From Acidisarcina polymorpha (GTDB lineage Bacteria; Acidobacteriota; Terriglobia; Terriglobales; Acidobacteriaceae): DNA of 64,000 nucleotides. Positions within the stretch are counted from its first letter, which is position 1. Every line of letters begins with the position of its first letter. The notes beneath the pieces were generated by a model. It searched no databases. It saw only the letters and a program-made list of their open reading frames with translations, and was not told the origin of the DNA. This document shows positions 44,912 to 54,140 of the stretch, one piece after another. The position numbers and the translations under genes were made by a program. Where the stretch lies: the NCBI RefSeq assembly GCF_003330725.1, contig NZ_CP030840.1, positions 7,048,012 to 7,112,011 of the forward strand, written 5' to 3'.

Positions 44912-46801
44912 ATGTCCAAGCAAGAATTCCAGACTGAAGTAAGCCAGCTCCTCCAACTCATCGTTCATTCGCTTTACTCCCACCCGGAGATTTTTCTCCG
45001 CGAGCTGATCTCCAACTCCTCCGACGCTCTCGACAAGCTGCGTCACCTCACCCTCGTCGATGACAAGTACAAGTCGCTGGTCGGCAACGGCATCGAATCT
45101 CCGCGCATCGATCTCGAGCTGGACGAAGAGAAGAAGACTCTTACCGTCTCTGACACCGGCATCGGCATGAACGAGGAAGACCTCGTCGCTCACCTCGGCA
45201 CCATCGCCCGCTCCGGAACGAAAACCTTCCTTGCTCAGCTCTCCGGCGACGCCAAGAAGGACTCCAACCTCATTGGCCAGTTCGGCGTCGGCTTCTATTC
45301 CGTCTTCATGGTCGCCGACAAAGTCGAGGTCTTCTCCCGCAAGGCAGGGGAAGACAAGACCTACAAGTGGACCTCCGACGGCAAGACCGGCTTCGAGATC
45401 GAAGAGGCCACCGGCAGCGACGCCCGCTCCAGCGCTGGCAGCACCGTCCTTATTCACTTCAACGATGAGGGCGCACAGTATGCCAACTCCTGGCGCCTGC
45501 AGGAGATTGTCAAAAAGTATTCCAACCACATCGCCTTCCCTATCTTCCTCACCTACGACAAAAGCGAGTGGAACGCCGAGAAGAAGGAGTCCAGTAAATC
45601 CCGCGTCACCGAGCAAGTCAACGCCGCCTCGGCCATGTGGCAGCGCTCCAAGTCCGAGCTTAAGAGCGAGGACTATAAGGAGTTCTACAAGTCCATCACC
45701 GGCAATTGGGAAGACCCGCTTTTCTGGTTCCACACGCGCGCCGAAGGCACCTACGAGTACACCACGCTTTTTTACATCCCGGCCAAGGCCCCGATGGACC
45801 TCTACCAAGCCGACTACAAGGGTGGCATCAAGCTCTACGTCAAGCGCGTCTTCATCATGGACGACTCCAAGGAACTGCTCCCGCAATACCTCCGCTTCGT
45901 CCGCGGCGTCATCGATTCCGAAGACCTTCCACTCAACGTCTCCCGCGAGGTTCTTCAGCAGAACAAGGTCCTCAACAGCATCAAGACCGCAAGCGTCAAA
46001 AAGATTCTGTCCGAGTTGAAGAATATCGCCACCGAAGACAAGGACAAGTACGCGCTGTTTATCGCCGAATACAACCGTCCCCTCAAGGAAGGTCTCTACG
46101 GCGATTTCGCTAACCGTGAGACTCTCCTTGAGCTCATCCGCTTCAAGTCCACTCAGGTCGAAGGCTTCACCTCACTCGAGGAAGCCAGGCAGCGCATGCA
46201 GCCGGAACAGAAGGCCATCTACTACATCACCGGCAGTTCCGAGAGCATGCTCCGCAACTCGCCACTGCTCGAGATCTACAAGAAGAAGGGCATCGAGGTC
46301 CTCATTCTCGACGACGACATCGATGAGATCGTTTTCTCGAATGTATTAAAGTACGGCGAAATCGACCTTAAGGCTGTCAATAAATCCACCACCGGCGACG
46401 ACTTTAAAGACGATTCAGCTCCCCAGAAAACTGAGGAGATCAAGCCGCTCCTCGAGAAGATCAAGGCCACCCTAGGCGAAGCCGTCAAAGAGGTCCGCGC
46501 GTCTGCGCGCCTTGCCGACAGCCCGTCCGTGATCGTCTCCGACGAGGACGAACCTAGCGCGCGCATGCGGCAAATGATGCGGGCGATGGGCCAGAAGGAT
46601 GTCCCCGAGCCCATCCCGACCCTCGAAATCAATCCGGACCACGAAATCATCAAGAAGCTGCTCGCCAACCCCGAAGATGCCACGGTAGAGGACGCCGCCT
46701 GGCTCCTCTTCGACCAGGCCCTCCTCCTGGAAGGCATCCCGCCCAAAGATCCTGCCACTTTCGTGAAACGCCTCAACCGTGTATTGAGTCACTCGATTTA
46801 A
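44912..46801 (+). CDS. htpG: Molecular chaperone HtpG (Hsp90)
   Basis: Bacterial Hsp90 (629 aa), an ATP-dependent homodimeric chaperone of the cytoplasm. The N-terminal ATPase domain (about 1-215) carries ELISNSSDALDKLR, the nucleotide-site DTGIGMNEEDL and GQFGVGFYSVFMVADKV. The middle domain follows (with the catalytic Arg region SREVLQQNKVLNSIK near residue 345), and then the C-terminal dimerisation domain. The long antisense frame at 44891-45886 is a codon-bias shadow. Confidence 0.97.
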   Translation: MSKQEFQTEVSQLLQLIVHSLYSHPEIFLRELISNSSDALDKLRHLTLVDDKYKSLVGNGIESPRIDLELDEEKKTLTVSDTGIGMNEEDLVAHLGTIARSGTKTFLAQLSGDAKKDSNLIGQFGVGFYSVFMVADKVEVFSRKAGEDKTYKWTSDGKTGFEIEEATGSDARSSAGSTVLIHFNDEGAQYANSWRLQEIVKKYSNHIAFPIFLTYDKSEWNAEKKESSKSRVTEQVNAASAMWQRSKSELKSEDYKEFYKSITGNWEDPLFWFHTRAEGTYEYTTLFYIPAKAPMDLYQADYKGGIKLYVKRVFIMDDSKELLPQYLRFVRGVIDSEDLPLNVSREVLQQNKVLNSIKTASVKKILSELKNIATEDKDKYALFIAEYNRPLKEGLYGDFANRETLLELIRFKSTQVEGFTSLEEARQRMQPEQKAIYYITGSSESMLRNSPLLEIYKKKGIEVLILDDDIDEIVFSNVLKYGEIDLKAVNKSTTGDDFKDDSAPQKTEEIKPLLEKIKATLGEAVKEVRASARLADSPSVIVSDEDEPSARMRQMMRAMGQKDVPEPIPTLEINPDHEIIKKLLANPEDATVEDAAWLLFDQALLLEGIPPKDPATFVKRLNRVLSHSI

Positions 46802-46813
46802 ATGCAGAATGCT

Positions 46814-46852
46814 GAGAGGCAGGTGGAGGCGTCGTCCGCTCCCCTGCCTCTC
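46814..46852 (+). terminator. Long hairpin after htpG
   Basis: A perfect 10-bp stem GAGAGGCAGG/CCTGCCTCTC (46814-46823 with 46843-46852) with a 19-base loop starts 13 bases after the htpG stop. It lacks a T run, so it may stabilise the transcript end or terminate with help from Rho rather than act as a simple intrinsic terminator. Confidence 0.4.
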
Positions 46853-46964
46853 CGAGCACCTCCCAAAGCCGCATGAAGTCTCCTTCCATGCCGGGCGGCC
46901 AGCAGATGATCATGTCGAACTAGACTCCGGGCGCAGCCATTCTCTGTAAGGAGCCTGCGCTCGC

Positions 46965-47426
46965 CTAAAGTCCAAGATCGCTTAACCCCGGGTGATCGTC
47001 GGGCCGGCGTCCCAGGGGCCAATGGAACATTCGCTCGTCTGGGGAGATCCGAAGGTCATTGATCGATGCATACCGCAGACGCATCACCCCCTCTTCGTTG
47101 AACTCCCAGTTTTCGTTCCCATACGCCCGATACCACTGACTGGAATCGTCACGGTACTCGTATGCGAATCGCACCGCGATGCGATTGCCGGCGAACGCCC
47201 AAAGCTCCTTAATCAATCGGTACTCATGCTCCCGGTTCCACTTCCGAGTCAGAAACTCCACGATCTGTTCGCGACCCGTTGGAAACTCAGCCCGGTTGCG
47301 CCAGCGGCAATCGACCGTATAGGCCAAAGATACCCGTTGTGGATCACGAGAATTCCAGCCGTCTTCCGCTTTGCGCACCTTCTCAATCGCAGTCTCAAGT
47401 GTGAATGGTGGAATTGGAGCTAACAT
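46965..47426 (-). CDS. DUF1348 (SnoaL-like/NTF2-fold) protein
   Basis: A protein of about 153 residues of the DUF1348 family, which has the NTF2-like cone fold. Family features are [52 protein letters not shown] and [27 protein letters not shown]. The length and the C-terminal [12 protein letters not shown] match family members. Upstream in-frame starts at 47456 and 47471 exist and the ribosome site is ambiguous, so the first 15 codons are uncertain. Function unknown. It precedes the two-component system on the same strand but is separate from it. Confidence 0.9.
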   Translation of the reverse strand: MLAPIPPFTLETAIEKVRKAEDGWNSRDPQRVSLAYTVDCRWRNRAEFPTGREQIVEFLTRKWNREHEYRLIKELWAFAGNRIAVRFAYEYRDDSSQWYRAYGNENWEFNEEGVMRLRYASINDLRISPDERMFHWPLGRRPDDHPGLSDLGL

Positions 47427-47556
47427 CGTCCCCGTCGTTGTCAAATCAACCTCCATTTTCAAATCGATCAATGCTTGCAGATCAATGATTACCGATTAAT
47501 GATTGCCGCCGCCATTGCAGCTTCTCCGGCTATGCGTTTGTTGAATTGTCACATAT

Positions 47557-49053
47557 TCACTTCGGAGAGGAGGCTAGCTGCATATCGGCATCACACTTGG
47601 TTGCCGCAGCACAATCGATTGGGATGTGGAGCGTGACCCGAGTTCCCTGTCCCGGCAGACTCGAAATTTCCGCCTTACCGCCGTGAAGCACCGCGATGCT
47701 CTGCACAATCGCGAGCCCCAGGCCGGTGCCTCCCAATCCCTGCGAGCGGGACGAATCGACGCGGAAGAAGCGATCAAAAACCCTGGGCAGCGCTTCCGCC
47801 GGAATGCCGGCGCCGGTATCAGAGACGAAGATGTGAATCATGGAAGCCTCGACGCTCGTTCCTAATACAACTGCTCCGCCGGGTGGTGTATGCGCTAGGG
47901 CGTTCGAGACCAGGTTGCCCACCGCCCTCTGCATAAGTGCCCGGTCCAGCTCCGCGACGACCCGTTCGCCGGCGACCGCCTTAGTGAGCGAGACCTCGCC
48001 GTCAGCGGCGGACGCTTCATAATATTCAAGCACTCGGCCGAGCAATTCGCCCACGTCCACCAACTCGCGGCGCAGATCGGTCAACGGGCTCTCCGCCCGG
48101 CCCAGAAATAACAGATCGCCGATCAGATCCGATAGCCGGACAGCCTCTTCCAGGCAAGACTCGATCACATCGCGGTACTCGTCGGCGCTTCGGGCGCGGA
48201 CCAGGGCTACTTCCGCCTCGCCGCGAATGTTATTCACTGGGGTACGCAGGTCGTGCGCAATGTCTGCAGAGAACCTCGAGATGCGCTTGAAGGATTCCTC
48301 AAGCCGATCCAACATCTGGTTGAATGTGCCGGCCAAAGAGGCTAGCTCAAAGGGATATCCTTCCGGAAGGATCCGTTCCCGCAGGTTCGTCGAACTGATG
48401 TGGCGCGCAGTCGTCGCCATCTCCTCCACCGGACGAATGCCGTGCCGTGCAATCTGGTACCCGACTAAGGGAAAGATCACAAAAGTCGCTAGCAGAATGA
48501 CCCAGAACCAGAAACGATAGCGTGCCAGCAGCTCCTGTTTTTGCGAAACATCGATCGCAATCTGAACGGTGTCACTCTGAGTTGCCGAGGCGCCGACCGG
48601 CGCCGACACGCCGGTCACGCGAAAGTCATGCCCATCTCTGCCCCTCATTCGAACGGTGCGGCCAGGATGAAGTTGGGTTCGCTTGGCTAATTGCGCGAGG
48701 TCCAGCTGGTCCGCCATCCCGGGCGTCATCAACACTGGAGTGTTTCGATCGTCTATGAGACGAATATAAAAGTGTTCGTACTGGCGCGCAGCCGATTCGA
48801 GTTCAATCTCCTCGCGCAATGCGTCCTGATCATCGGGCCTCTCTCGCAACATCGTGCGAAGCACATGCACCTTGTCCGCGAGAAACAAATCGGTGCTTTT
48901 CTCGAGTTCTCCCACGAGCACTAAATAAAGACTGACGATGGCGAATGTCACTAGAAACAAGCCCGCAAGTGCGTAGCCGGCGGTCAGCCGGAAGGCCAGC
49001 GTTCGCCACAACCGCGAGATTGGCTGGCGACTGCTACTCAGCTTCCAAGACAT
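47557..49053 (-). CDS. Sensor histidine kinase, CusS-like
   Basis: A 498-residue membrane sensor kinase. Two transmembrane helices (about 22-48 and 185-207) flank a periplasmic sensing region of about 135 residues. A HAMP linker (about 205-258), a HisKA domain with His267 in [14 protein letters not shown], and a HATPase domain with [13 protein letters not shown] and [13 protein letters not shown] follow. The arrangement resembles heavy-metal sensors such as CusS. Its start overlaps the regulator gene by 20 bases, so it is translated with it. The signal is not known; neighbours suggest an envelope or nutrient stimulus. Confidence 0.94.
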   Translation of the reverse strand: MSWKLSSSRQPISRLWRTLAFRLTAGYALAGLFLVTFAIVSLYLVLVGELEKSTDLFLADKVHVLRTMLRERPDDQDALREEIELESAARQYEHFYIRLIDDRNTPVLMTPGMADQLDLAQLAKRTQLHPGRTVRMRGRDGHDFRVTGVSAPVGASATQSDTVQIAIDVSQKQELLARYRFWFWVILLATFVIFPLVGYQIARHGIRPVEEMATTARHISSTNLRERILPEGYPFELASLAGTFNQMLDRLEESFKRISRFSADIAHDLRTPVNNIRGEAEVALVRARSADEYRDVIESCLEEAVRLSDLIGDLLFLGRAESPLTDLRRELVDVGELLGRVLEYYEASAADGEVSLTKAVAGERVVAELDRALMQRAVGNLVSNALAHTPPGGAVVLGTSVEASMIHIFVSDTGAGIPAEALPRVFDRFFRVDSSRSQGLGGTGLGLAIVQSIAVLHGGKAEISSLPGQGTRVTLHIPIDCAAATKCDADMQLASSPK

Positions 49054-49705
49054 AGCCCGCGCCCCGAACCGTGTGGATCAACTTGATAGGAAAAGGATCG
49101 TCCACCTTGCTGCGCAGGCGTCTGACATTGACATCGACGACGTTTGTGTCGCTGTCGAAGTTCATGTCCCAGACCGCCTCGGCGATCAAAGTCCGGGACA
49201 GCACCTCGCCCGCGCGCCTCGCCAGCAAAGTTAGAAGAAGAAACTCTTTGAATGTTAAATCTAACCGCTGACCGCCTCGGGTTGCGCGCTGACGCAACAA
49301 GTCAATTTCAAGGTCGGCCAGGCGAAGGTTTTCCTGCGCGCGCGGAGGTCCGCGGCGCAGCAACGACCGCACCCTCGCCAACAATTCGGAGAATGCAAAC
49401 GGCTTCACCAGATAATCATCCGCGCCCAGTTCAAATCCCCGCACCCGCTCGTGTACCGCATCGCGAGCGGTCAGCAGAAGCACCAGGACCGGGCCGCCTT
49501 CTTTGCGCAACCGCGTCAGCACCTGCCAGCCATCCAGCCCTGGCAGCATTACGTCTAGAATGACAAGGTCGAAATGCGATTCCTGCGCCAGGTGCAGCCC
49601 ATCCGATCCATCTACCGCGACATCGACGACGAAACCTGCCTCCGCAAGTCCCTTCTTCAGGAACTTGGCGGTCTTGGCTTCATCTTCGACAATCAAAATC
49701 TTCAT
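49034..49705 (-). CDS. OmpR-family response regulator
   Basis: A 223-residue regulator: receiver domain (about 1-115) with D8, phospho-acceptor Asp51 in [13 protein letters not shown] and Lys in [10 protein letters not shown], and a C-terminal winged helix (about 128-220; [22 protein letters not shown] and [15 protein letters not shown] in parts). The ATG at 49705 (MKILIVEDE) has GAGGG close upstream; a start at 49726 is possible. It overlaps the downstream kinase gene. Overall closest in type to CusR/CopR regulators. Confidence 0.94.
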   Translation of the reverse strand: MKILIVEDEAKTAKFLKKGLAEAGFVVDVAVDGSDGLHLAQESHFDLVILDVMLPGLDGWQVLTRLRKEGGPVLVLLLTARDAVHERVRGFELGADDYLVKPFAFSELLARVRSLLRRGPPRAQENLRLADLEIDLLRQRATRGGQRLDLTFKEFLLLTLLARRAGEVLSRTLIAEAVWDMNFDSDTNVVDVNVRRLRSKVDDPFPIKLIHTVRGAGYVLEAE

Positions 49706-49752
49706 GGTTCCCTCAAAAGGCTTCATCGAACGCAGCGTGCCGTGCCCGTTCT

Positions 49753-50241
49753 TCAGGTTTGTGGCGGTTCCCGAAGGTAGATGAGAATCTGTTTGCCGGT
49801 CCCATCCGGAGAAGCTTTAGCGCCCTCGCGGACCCTCTCGAGCGCAGCGCCGTTCTCTATCAGCGTCCATGTCTCTCTGGACAGAATGATGTGGCCATCT
49901 TCATGCTCTTCAACGGAGAAGACCAGGCTCTTCCCGGACCGAACGATCGATGTATGGAATTCATCCCCGTCGGCTCCAATAGTTGTGGACACCTTGCCGT
50001 CCGTTGTATAGCGTTGCATCGCGGTCCGGGCCGCTCCGGAGCCGCGACGGATGGTGGTCTCTACATTCAGTTGTGCATCGTGATGATCGATGCGCAGCGT
50101 AACATTCCCGCTGCGTTTCGGCGTCGAGCGTTCGCCGTTCAGTTTCCACACCCCGGAGAAATCCGGATTCGGTGGCGAGCACATTCCGTGACAAGCCACC
50201 AGAGCCATCAACAGCAGGCCGAAAAACAGTCGCCTTTTCAT
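49753..50241 (-). CDS. Exported lipocalin-like hypothetical protein
   Basis: A 162-residue secreted protein with a signal peptide whose end (LVACHGMC) offers a possible lipobox Cys. The mature part begins [15 protein letters not shown], a pattern that starts many acidobacterial lipocalin-like proteins, followed by beta-strand repeats ([23 protein letters not shown]). It may bind a small hydrophobic ligand; this is only a guess from the fold class. It sits between the TonB receptor gene (49 bases upstream) and the OmpR-type regulator on the same strand, so all may be cotranscribed. A second member with a similar motif is at 57459-58235. Confidence 0.75.
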   Translation of the reverse strand: MKRRLFFGLLLMALVACHGMCSPPNPDFSGVWKLNGERSTPKRSGNVTLRIDHHDAQLNVETTIRRGSGAARTAMQRYTTDGKVSTTIGADGDEFHTSIVRSGKSLVFSVEEHEDGHIILSRETWTLIENGAALERVREGAKASPDGTGKQILIYLREPPQT

Positions 50242-50289
50242 GCGCCGGGGACCTTATCCAATCTCGAATGCGCCAACGGTTCCTCCTGC

Positions 50290-53200
50290 TCAAAACTCCA
50301 GGCGCAGCGCGAACTGCATCTCGCGGGGCGTTCCCGAGCCCACCGGCGTAATGGGATTGACGATGGCTGTGTTCAAATTCACCGTGTTGATGACGCTGCC
50401 GAAGCCGCTCGAACAGCCCGTGGGAGCTGAAGTTGAAAGGACGCAAGTGGCTTGCGGCTGACCTAATTGCGGGTGATTGAAGATGTTGTAGAACTCCGAG
50501 CGGAACTCCAATTGCGCGCGCTCGCCAAAGGCGATGGTTTTGGCGGCGCCCATATCGATCTGCCACGTGCCCGGCCCGCGAACCAGGTTCCGCGGCGCGT
50601 CGCCGAACTCCCCAGCCGGAAGAGTGAACGCCGCGGGATTTACCCAAAGGGCTCTCGTTCTCCCGCCGGGCGGCGTGAGCGAGACGCCCGGAACCAGGTC
50701 GGGACGCTGGGTGCTCGAGTTCCCATCCGCCGCGACATAGCTGCCGGGCAACAGCACGTTGACCGGGAAGCCCGTACGGGCCAGCGCCGCCGTGGTCAGT
50801 TGCCAGTTGCCCGCGACGGCCGTGGCTACGCCCCCCTGGTTCAGCATCTGCTTGCCCCGGCCGAAGGGAAGCTCATAGACCGCGTTGCCATTGACCACAT
50901 GGCGGGCGTCCCAGGCGCCGCTCGCCCACTCGCAGGCGAGGCAATTTGCGTTTTGCGGCGAGATTTCGTCGCCGTCTCCGCTGCCGTTCGAGCCGTTGTC
51001 GATCTCGTGCGTATAGGCGTAGTTGGCGGTCACCAGGAGCCCGCTCGAGAACGGCCGCCGTACCGAGACCAGCAGGCCGTTGTACGAACTGGCGCCGATT
51101 GAGCCGCGCCAGCCAATAGCCGGAGCAAAGGCCGGGTATTGCGCAATACCAGTAGCCGGATCGATCAGGTTCACGACGTTGGTTTCCAGCAGATGGACGC
51201 CGTGGCTTCCCACATAGGAGAACGTGCTTACGAAGTTGGCCGGCAACTCCCGCTGCACCGAGAGGTCCCACTGCTCGGTGTAGGTGTCCTTGCGGTTGCG
51301 CTGTTCGGCATTCGGCGAAATGGTTCCGGTTCCAGTGAAGTACGGATCAACTGGATAAGTCACCTGGAGGCTGCTACCGCTGGTGACCGAGTATGAGGGA
51401 ATCTCATTCTTGGCGGGTAGATTTTGATCGTCGAGCTGGCCGTCTTCGTGGTACATGCCGAATCCGCCGCGAACCACTGTCCTGTTATCTTGCGGAGGCG
51501 ACCAGACGAATCCCATACGTGGATCGATGTCACCGTAATTTTGATGGCCGAAGCTGGCGCCCAGACCGCAGAATCCCTGCGGGCCGCAGGTGTCGAAGTC
51601 GAAGGGGTTGGCCTTTCCGTTGGCCTCGTTGAAGATCTGGAAGACGGTATACCGCGCCCCAAGATTGAGGGAGAAATTCGGCCGCACCTTGAACTCGTCC
51701 TGAACGTAACCGACGATCCAGTTCTTGCGCAGATCGTTCACCGGCAGAGAGCCCGTCAGAGTTGCCTTGTGCACTTGGTTCGCTGCCAGTGCTTCGACCG
51801 TGGAGAATGTCGCCGTTCCATGTTCCCCGTAGTGCTGGTTCAATTGAATGTGGCGGACCTCCACTCCGGCTTTGATGGTCTGCCGGCCATGGAGCCAGGT
51901 CAGATTGTCGATCCCCGAAAAGGTGTTGCCCACGTAGATGGTGGTGTAGTCGTAGTTGAGGCTGCCGAAGCCCGGCCCGACATCCGCGGCTGAAATTGCG
52001 ATCTGGTAGGGAGAGCCGGTTTGACTTAAGAAGTAAGTGTTATCGGTGGAGCGGTTGAAGCCAAACTTCGCCTCATTCGCCAGACTGGGGCTGAAGATGT
52101 GCAGCAGTTCGAGCACGCCATTGACCGGCGCAGCCACCCTCTGTTCCACGTTTGTCGCGACCGTTGAAGCCGGCTGTGTGTCCACCGAACGGTCATAATT
52201 GAAGCGCATGAAGCCAGTCGTCCTGTCCGAAAAATGCTGGTCCAGCCGGAGCATCGCCGAGTTCTCATTGACCACCTGTGTGCAGGCGCAAGTCAGTATG
52301 TCGATGTTCGGATCGCTGGTCGGCGTCTGGATCGCTTTTGGGCCCGCGGTTGGGTAGGCGTTGATTAGGTTGTAAACGGGGGACGAAGGTAGAACCGTCG
52401 CCCGCAGGGCCGCGCTCGGCACGTCGCCGCTCACCGGATAGCCCCAGTTTTGCCGGTAGGCCTCCGAGGCGATATAGAAGAAGGTTTTGTCCTTCCTGAT
52501 AGGTCCGCCCACCGATCCTCCGAACTGATTCAGGCGAAGCGGCTGCTGCGTTTCGCCGTTAGACGCCCAGGTGGGCTCGGGCGCGTCGAAATAGTCATTG
52601 CGCAGGTACTCAAAAAGACGCCCGTGAAAGCGGTTGGTGCCTGAAAGCGATGTGACGGCAAGTTGAGCGCCGCCGGTCGCACCCTCTTCGGCGGTCGCCA
52701 GCAGGGTGTCGACACGGAACTCCTGGATTGCATCCAGGGGAATGCTGAGTCGCGCCCAGGGGCGCTGCGTCTGATTGATGATGCTCGTCTCGTCGATGCC
52801 GTCAAAGCTAAAGTTGCTGTCGTCGAGGCCACGTCCGGCGAACCGGATTGATCGCTGGTTGCTGCCGCCGGTGTCGATGGCCCCGGGAACATATGCGGTC
52901 AATGCCGCCCAGTTGCGGCCGTTCAGCGGCAGTTCGTCGGCCTGCTTTCTCTCGATCAGGCCGGTGACCGCTGCAGTGTTGCTGTCTATCAACTCCGAAC
53001 TGGATGCGACTTGCACGGTCTGCTGGCCGCCTGAGATCACCAGCGCCGCATCGAGGGTGCGCGTCCTCCCAACCACCTGCTCCACATCGGTGAACGTCAG
53101 GGACGCGAAGCCTGGGTGATCGAATGTGACGGTGTATCTGCCGACCGGGAGTTCAGGTATGTCATACCTTCCATCGGTGTCTGTCGTCACTTCACGCCGC

Positions 53201-53385
53201 AGCTCGGTCGAGTTCTCTACTGCAGTAATGTGCGTTTGCCTCAGCAGCCTTCCCGACGGATCCGTGACCGTGCCGCTCAAAGCGCTGCGATCGACCTGAG
53301 CCGACCCCGGGATCGCACAAGCGAACAAGAAGATAGTGGAAAGAATAACCACAGACTGGGATAACGAAGAGCGAAGTTTTTCCAT
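50290..53385 (-). CDS. TonB-dependent receptor with carboxypeptidase-regulatory domain
   Basis: A 1031-residue outer-membrane receptor of the large acidobacterial oar-like group. The ATG at 53385 (MEKLRSSLSQS) has GAGG five bases upstream; the frame continues to 53556 without need. The signal peptide (about 1-29, ending PGSAQ) is followed by a CarboxypepD regulatory-like beta domain (about 33-115, ALSGTVTDPSGRLL), a plug (LNGRNWAALTAYVPG near 155; FDGIDETSIINQ) and a beta-barrel ending FALRLEF with the terminal Phe. Such receptors import or bind large or scarce nutrients. Inverted repeats lie about 125-156 bases upstream of the start. Confidence 0.93.
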   Translation of the reverse strand: MEKLRSSLSQSVVILSTIFLFACAIPGSAQVDRSALSGTVTDPSGRLLRQTHITAVENSTELRREVTTDTDGRYDIPELPVGRYTVTFDHPGFASLTFTDVEQVVGRTRTLDAALVISGGQQTVQVASSSELIDSNTAAVTGLIERKQADELPLNGRNWAALTAYVPGAIDTGGSNQRSIRFAGRGLDDSNFSFDGIDETSIINQTQRPWARLSIPLDAIQEFRVDTLLATAEEGATGGAQLAVTSLSGTNRFHGRLFEYLRNDYFDAPEPTWASNGETQQPLRLNQFGGSVGGPIRKDKTFFYIASEAYRQNWGYPVSGDVPSAALRATVLPSSPVYNLINAYPTAGPKAIQTPTSDPNIDILTCACTQVVNENSAMLRLDQHFSDRTTGFMRFNYDRSVDTQPASTVATNVEQRVAAPVNGVLELLHIFSPSLANEAKFGFNRSTDNTYFLSQTGSPYQIAISAADVGPGFGSLNYDYTTIYVGNTFSGIDNLTWLHGRQTIKAGVEVRHIQLNQHYGEHGTATFSTVEALAANQVHKATLTGSLPVNDLRKNWIVGYVQDEFKVRPNFSLNLGARYTVFQIFNEANGKANPFDFDTCGPQGFCGLGASFGHQNYGDIDPRMGFVWSPPQDNRTVVRGGFGMYHEDGQLDDQNLPAKNEIPSYSVTSGSSLQVTYPVDPYFTGTGTISPNAEQRNRKDTYTEQWDLSVQRELPANFVSTFSYVGSHGVHLLETNVVNLIDPATGIAQYPAFAPAIGWRGSIGASSYNGLLVSVRRPFSSGLLVTANYAYTHEIDNGSNGSGDGDEISPQNANCLACEWASGAWDARHVVNGNAVYELPFGRGKQMLNQGGVATAVAGNWQLTTAALARTGFPVNVLLPGSYVAADGNSSTQRPDLVPGVSLTPPGGRTRALWVNPAAFTLPAGEFGDAPRNLVRGPGTWQIDMGAAKTIAFGERAQLEFRSEFYNIFNHPQLGQPQATCVLSTSAPTGCSSGFGSVINTVNLNTAIVNPITPVGSGTPREMQFALRLEF

Positions 53386-53510
53386 CTTGACCTCGAAAAG
53401 TAGAGTCGACTGTCGCCGACTGATAAGCGGGATCTCGCTCGAACTTTCAAGGGTGCGCGGAGAATCCTGTAGTCTCAGTTTGTTTCTGGGCGGATCAGCA
53501 ACATTACAAA

Positions 53511-53541
53511 GTCGTAATCTACGACACTCGACATCTCGAGT
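53511..53541. promoter_or_regulatory. Two adjacent inverted repeats upstream of the TonB receptor
   Basis: GTCGTA-ATC-TACGAC (53511-53525) is directly followed by ACTCGA-CATC-TCGAGT (53526-53541). Both have perfect 6-bp arms and short spacers. Two perfect palindromic elements side by side are unlikely by chance and suggest an operator for a dimeric regulator, or a cruciform-prone site. They are 126-156 bases before the receptor ATG. Confidence 0.45.
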
Positions 53542-53930
53542 TGTTACAGATCGCAAACAGGAATGTTAATTAGCGATGACTTCCGCTACGCTTCAATAAG
53601 TCTCATACAAATTGATGAAATCCTCAGCGGATGCGTTGAAGTTGTCTGTCGAAGACGATTCCGGCGGACCCGGGATTGACACCATCAGCTTTTCTAGACC
53701 GAGACCATCCGCTTTACGTTTCGTCTGATCCGGTTCTCTGTTCAGGCGGACCTTTGGCTTCGGTCGGGAGAAAGTACAAACCCTTGCTACAGCCAGGGCG
53801 CTAAGCCGCCAGGACGAGAGCCTATGCGCGACGCGCCAGTGCGATTGAGCAGAGCCCCCTACAGCACCGGACCAAATCGGCGAGACAAGAAATGGTGAAG
53901 CGAAATCGGTTCAGGAAGCAGATGACAAAA

Positions 53931-53976
53931 ATGTAATTTGGCTGTCACCCCGCTGTTCGCCCTCCGCTTTTATTCT
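53931..53976 (+). promoter_or_regulatory. PHO-box-like array and -10 element
   Basis: Seven-base units TGTAATT (53931), CTGTCAC (53942) and CTGTTCG (53953) repeat with an exact 11-bp period, as in PhoB boxes (CTGTCAT-type units plus four-base spacers). A TATTCT at 53971-53976 lies 11 bases after the last unit, where a PhoB-activated -10 is expected. Only the middle unit matches the consensus closely. The site would drive the phosphoesterase gene at 54141 with a leader of about 160 bases. Confidence 0.4.
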
Positions 53977-54140
53977 CCAGTTGCGCACAGTTAGAACGCG
54001 CCGTCCGGCAGATGTCCGTTTTTGACTTCCTTGTAAGCAATCGGCGACCGCAATGTGTGTGGACTCTGGCCTGTCTCCACCGCAAGATGTACGCCAAACG
54101 CGCTATTACCTGTTGAACAGAACTTGGAGGAGAGCGTTAC

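Larger units (their letters stand above)
53386..54140. other. Long divergent promoter region (TonB receptor / phosphoesterase)
   Basis: 755 bases without a supported gene between divergent start codons. It contains two adjacent inverted repeats near 53511-53541 on the receptor side and a PHO-box-like array with a -10 candidate at 53931-53976 on the phosphoesterase side. The middle part (about 53600-53900) shows nothing I can name; a fragment at 53775-53815 superficially resembles part of a c-di-GMP-I riboswitch but lacks the remainder. Confidence 0.5.

Noticed and set aside
44891..45886. Long minus-strand frame (331 codons) opposite htpG.
   Set aside because: htpG is unmistakable on the plus strand; the antisense frame is Leu/Val/Gly-biased as expected from mirrored codon usage.
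53775..53815. Fragment resembling the core of a c-di-GMP-I (GEMM) riboswitch (CAAACC, hairpin, GCTAAGCC).
   Set aside because: The tetraloop, the second helix with its receptor and the closing stem are not recognisable, and it lies upstream of the candidate promoter of the only downstream gene.
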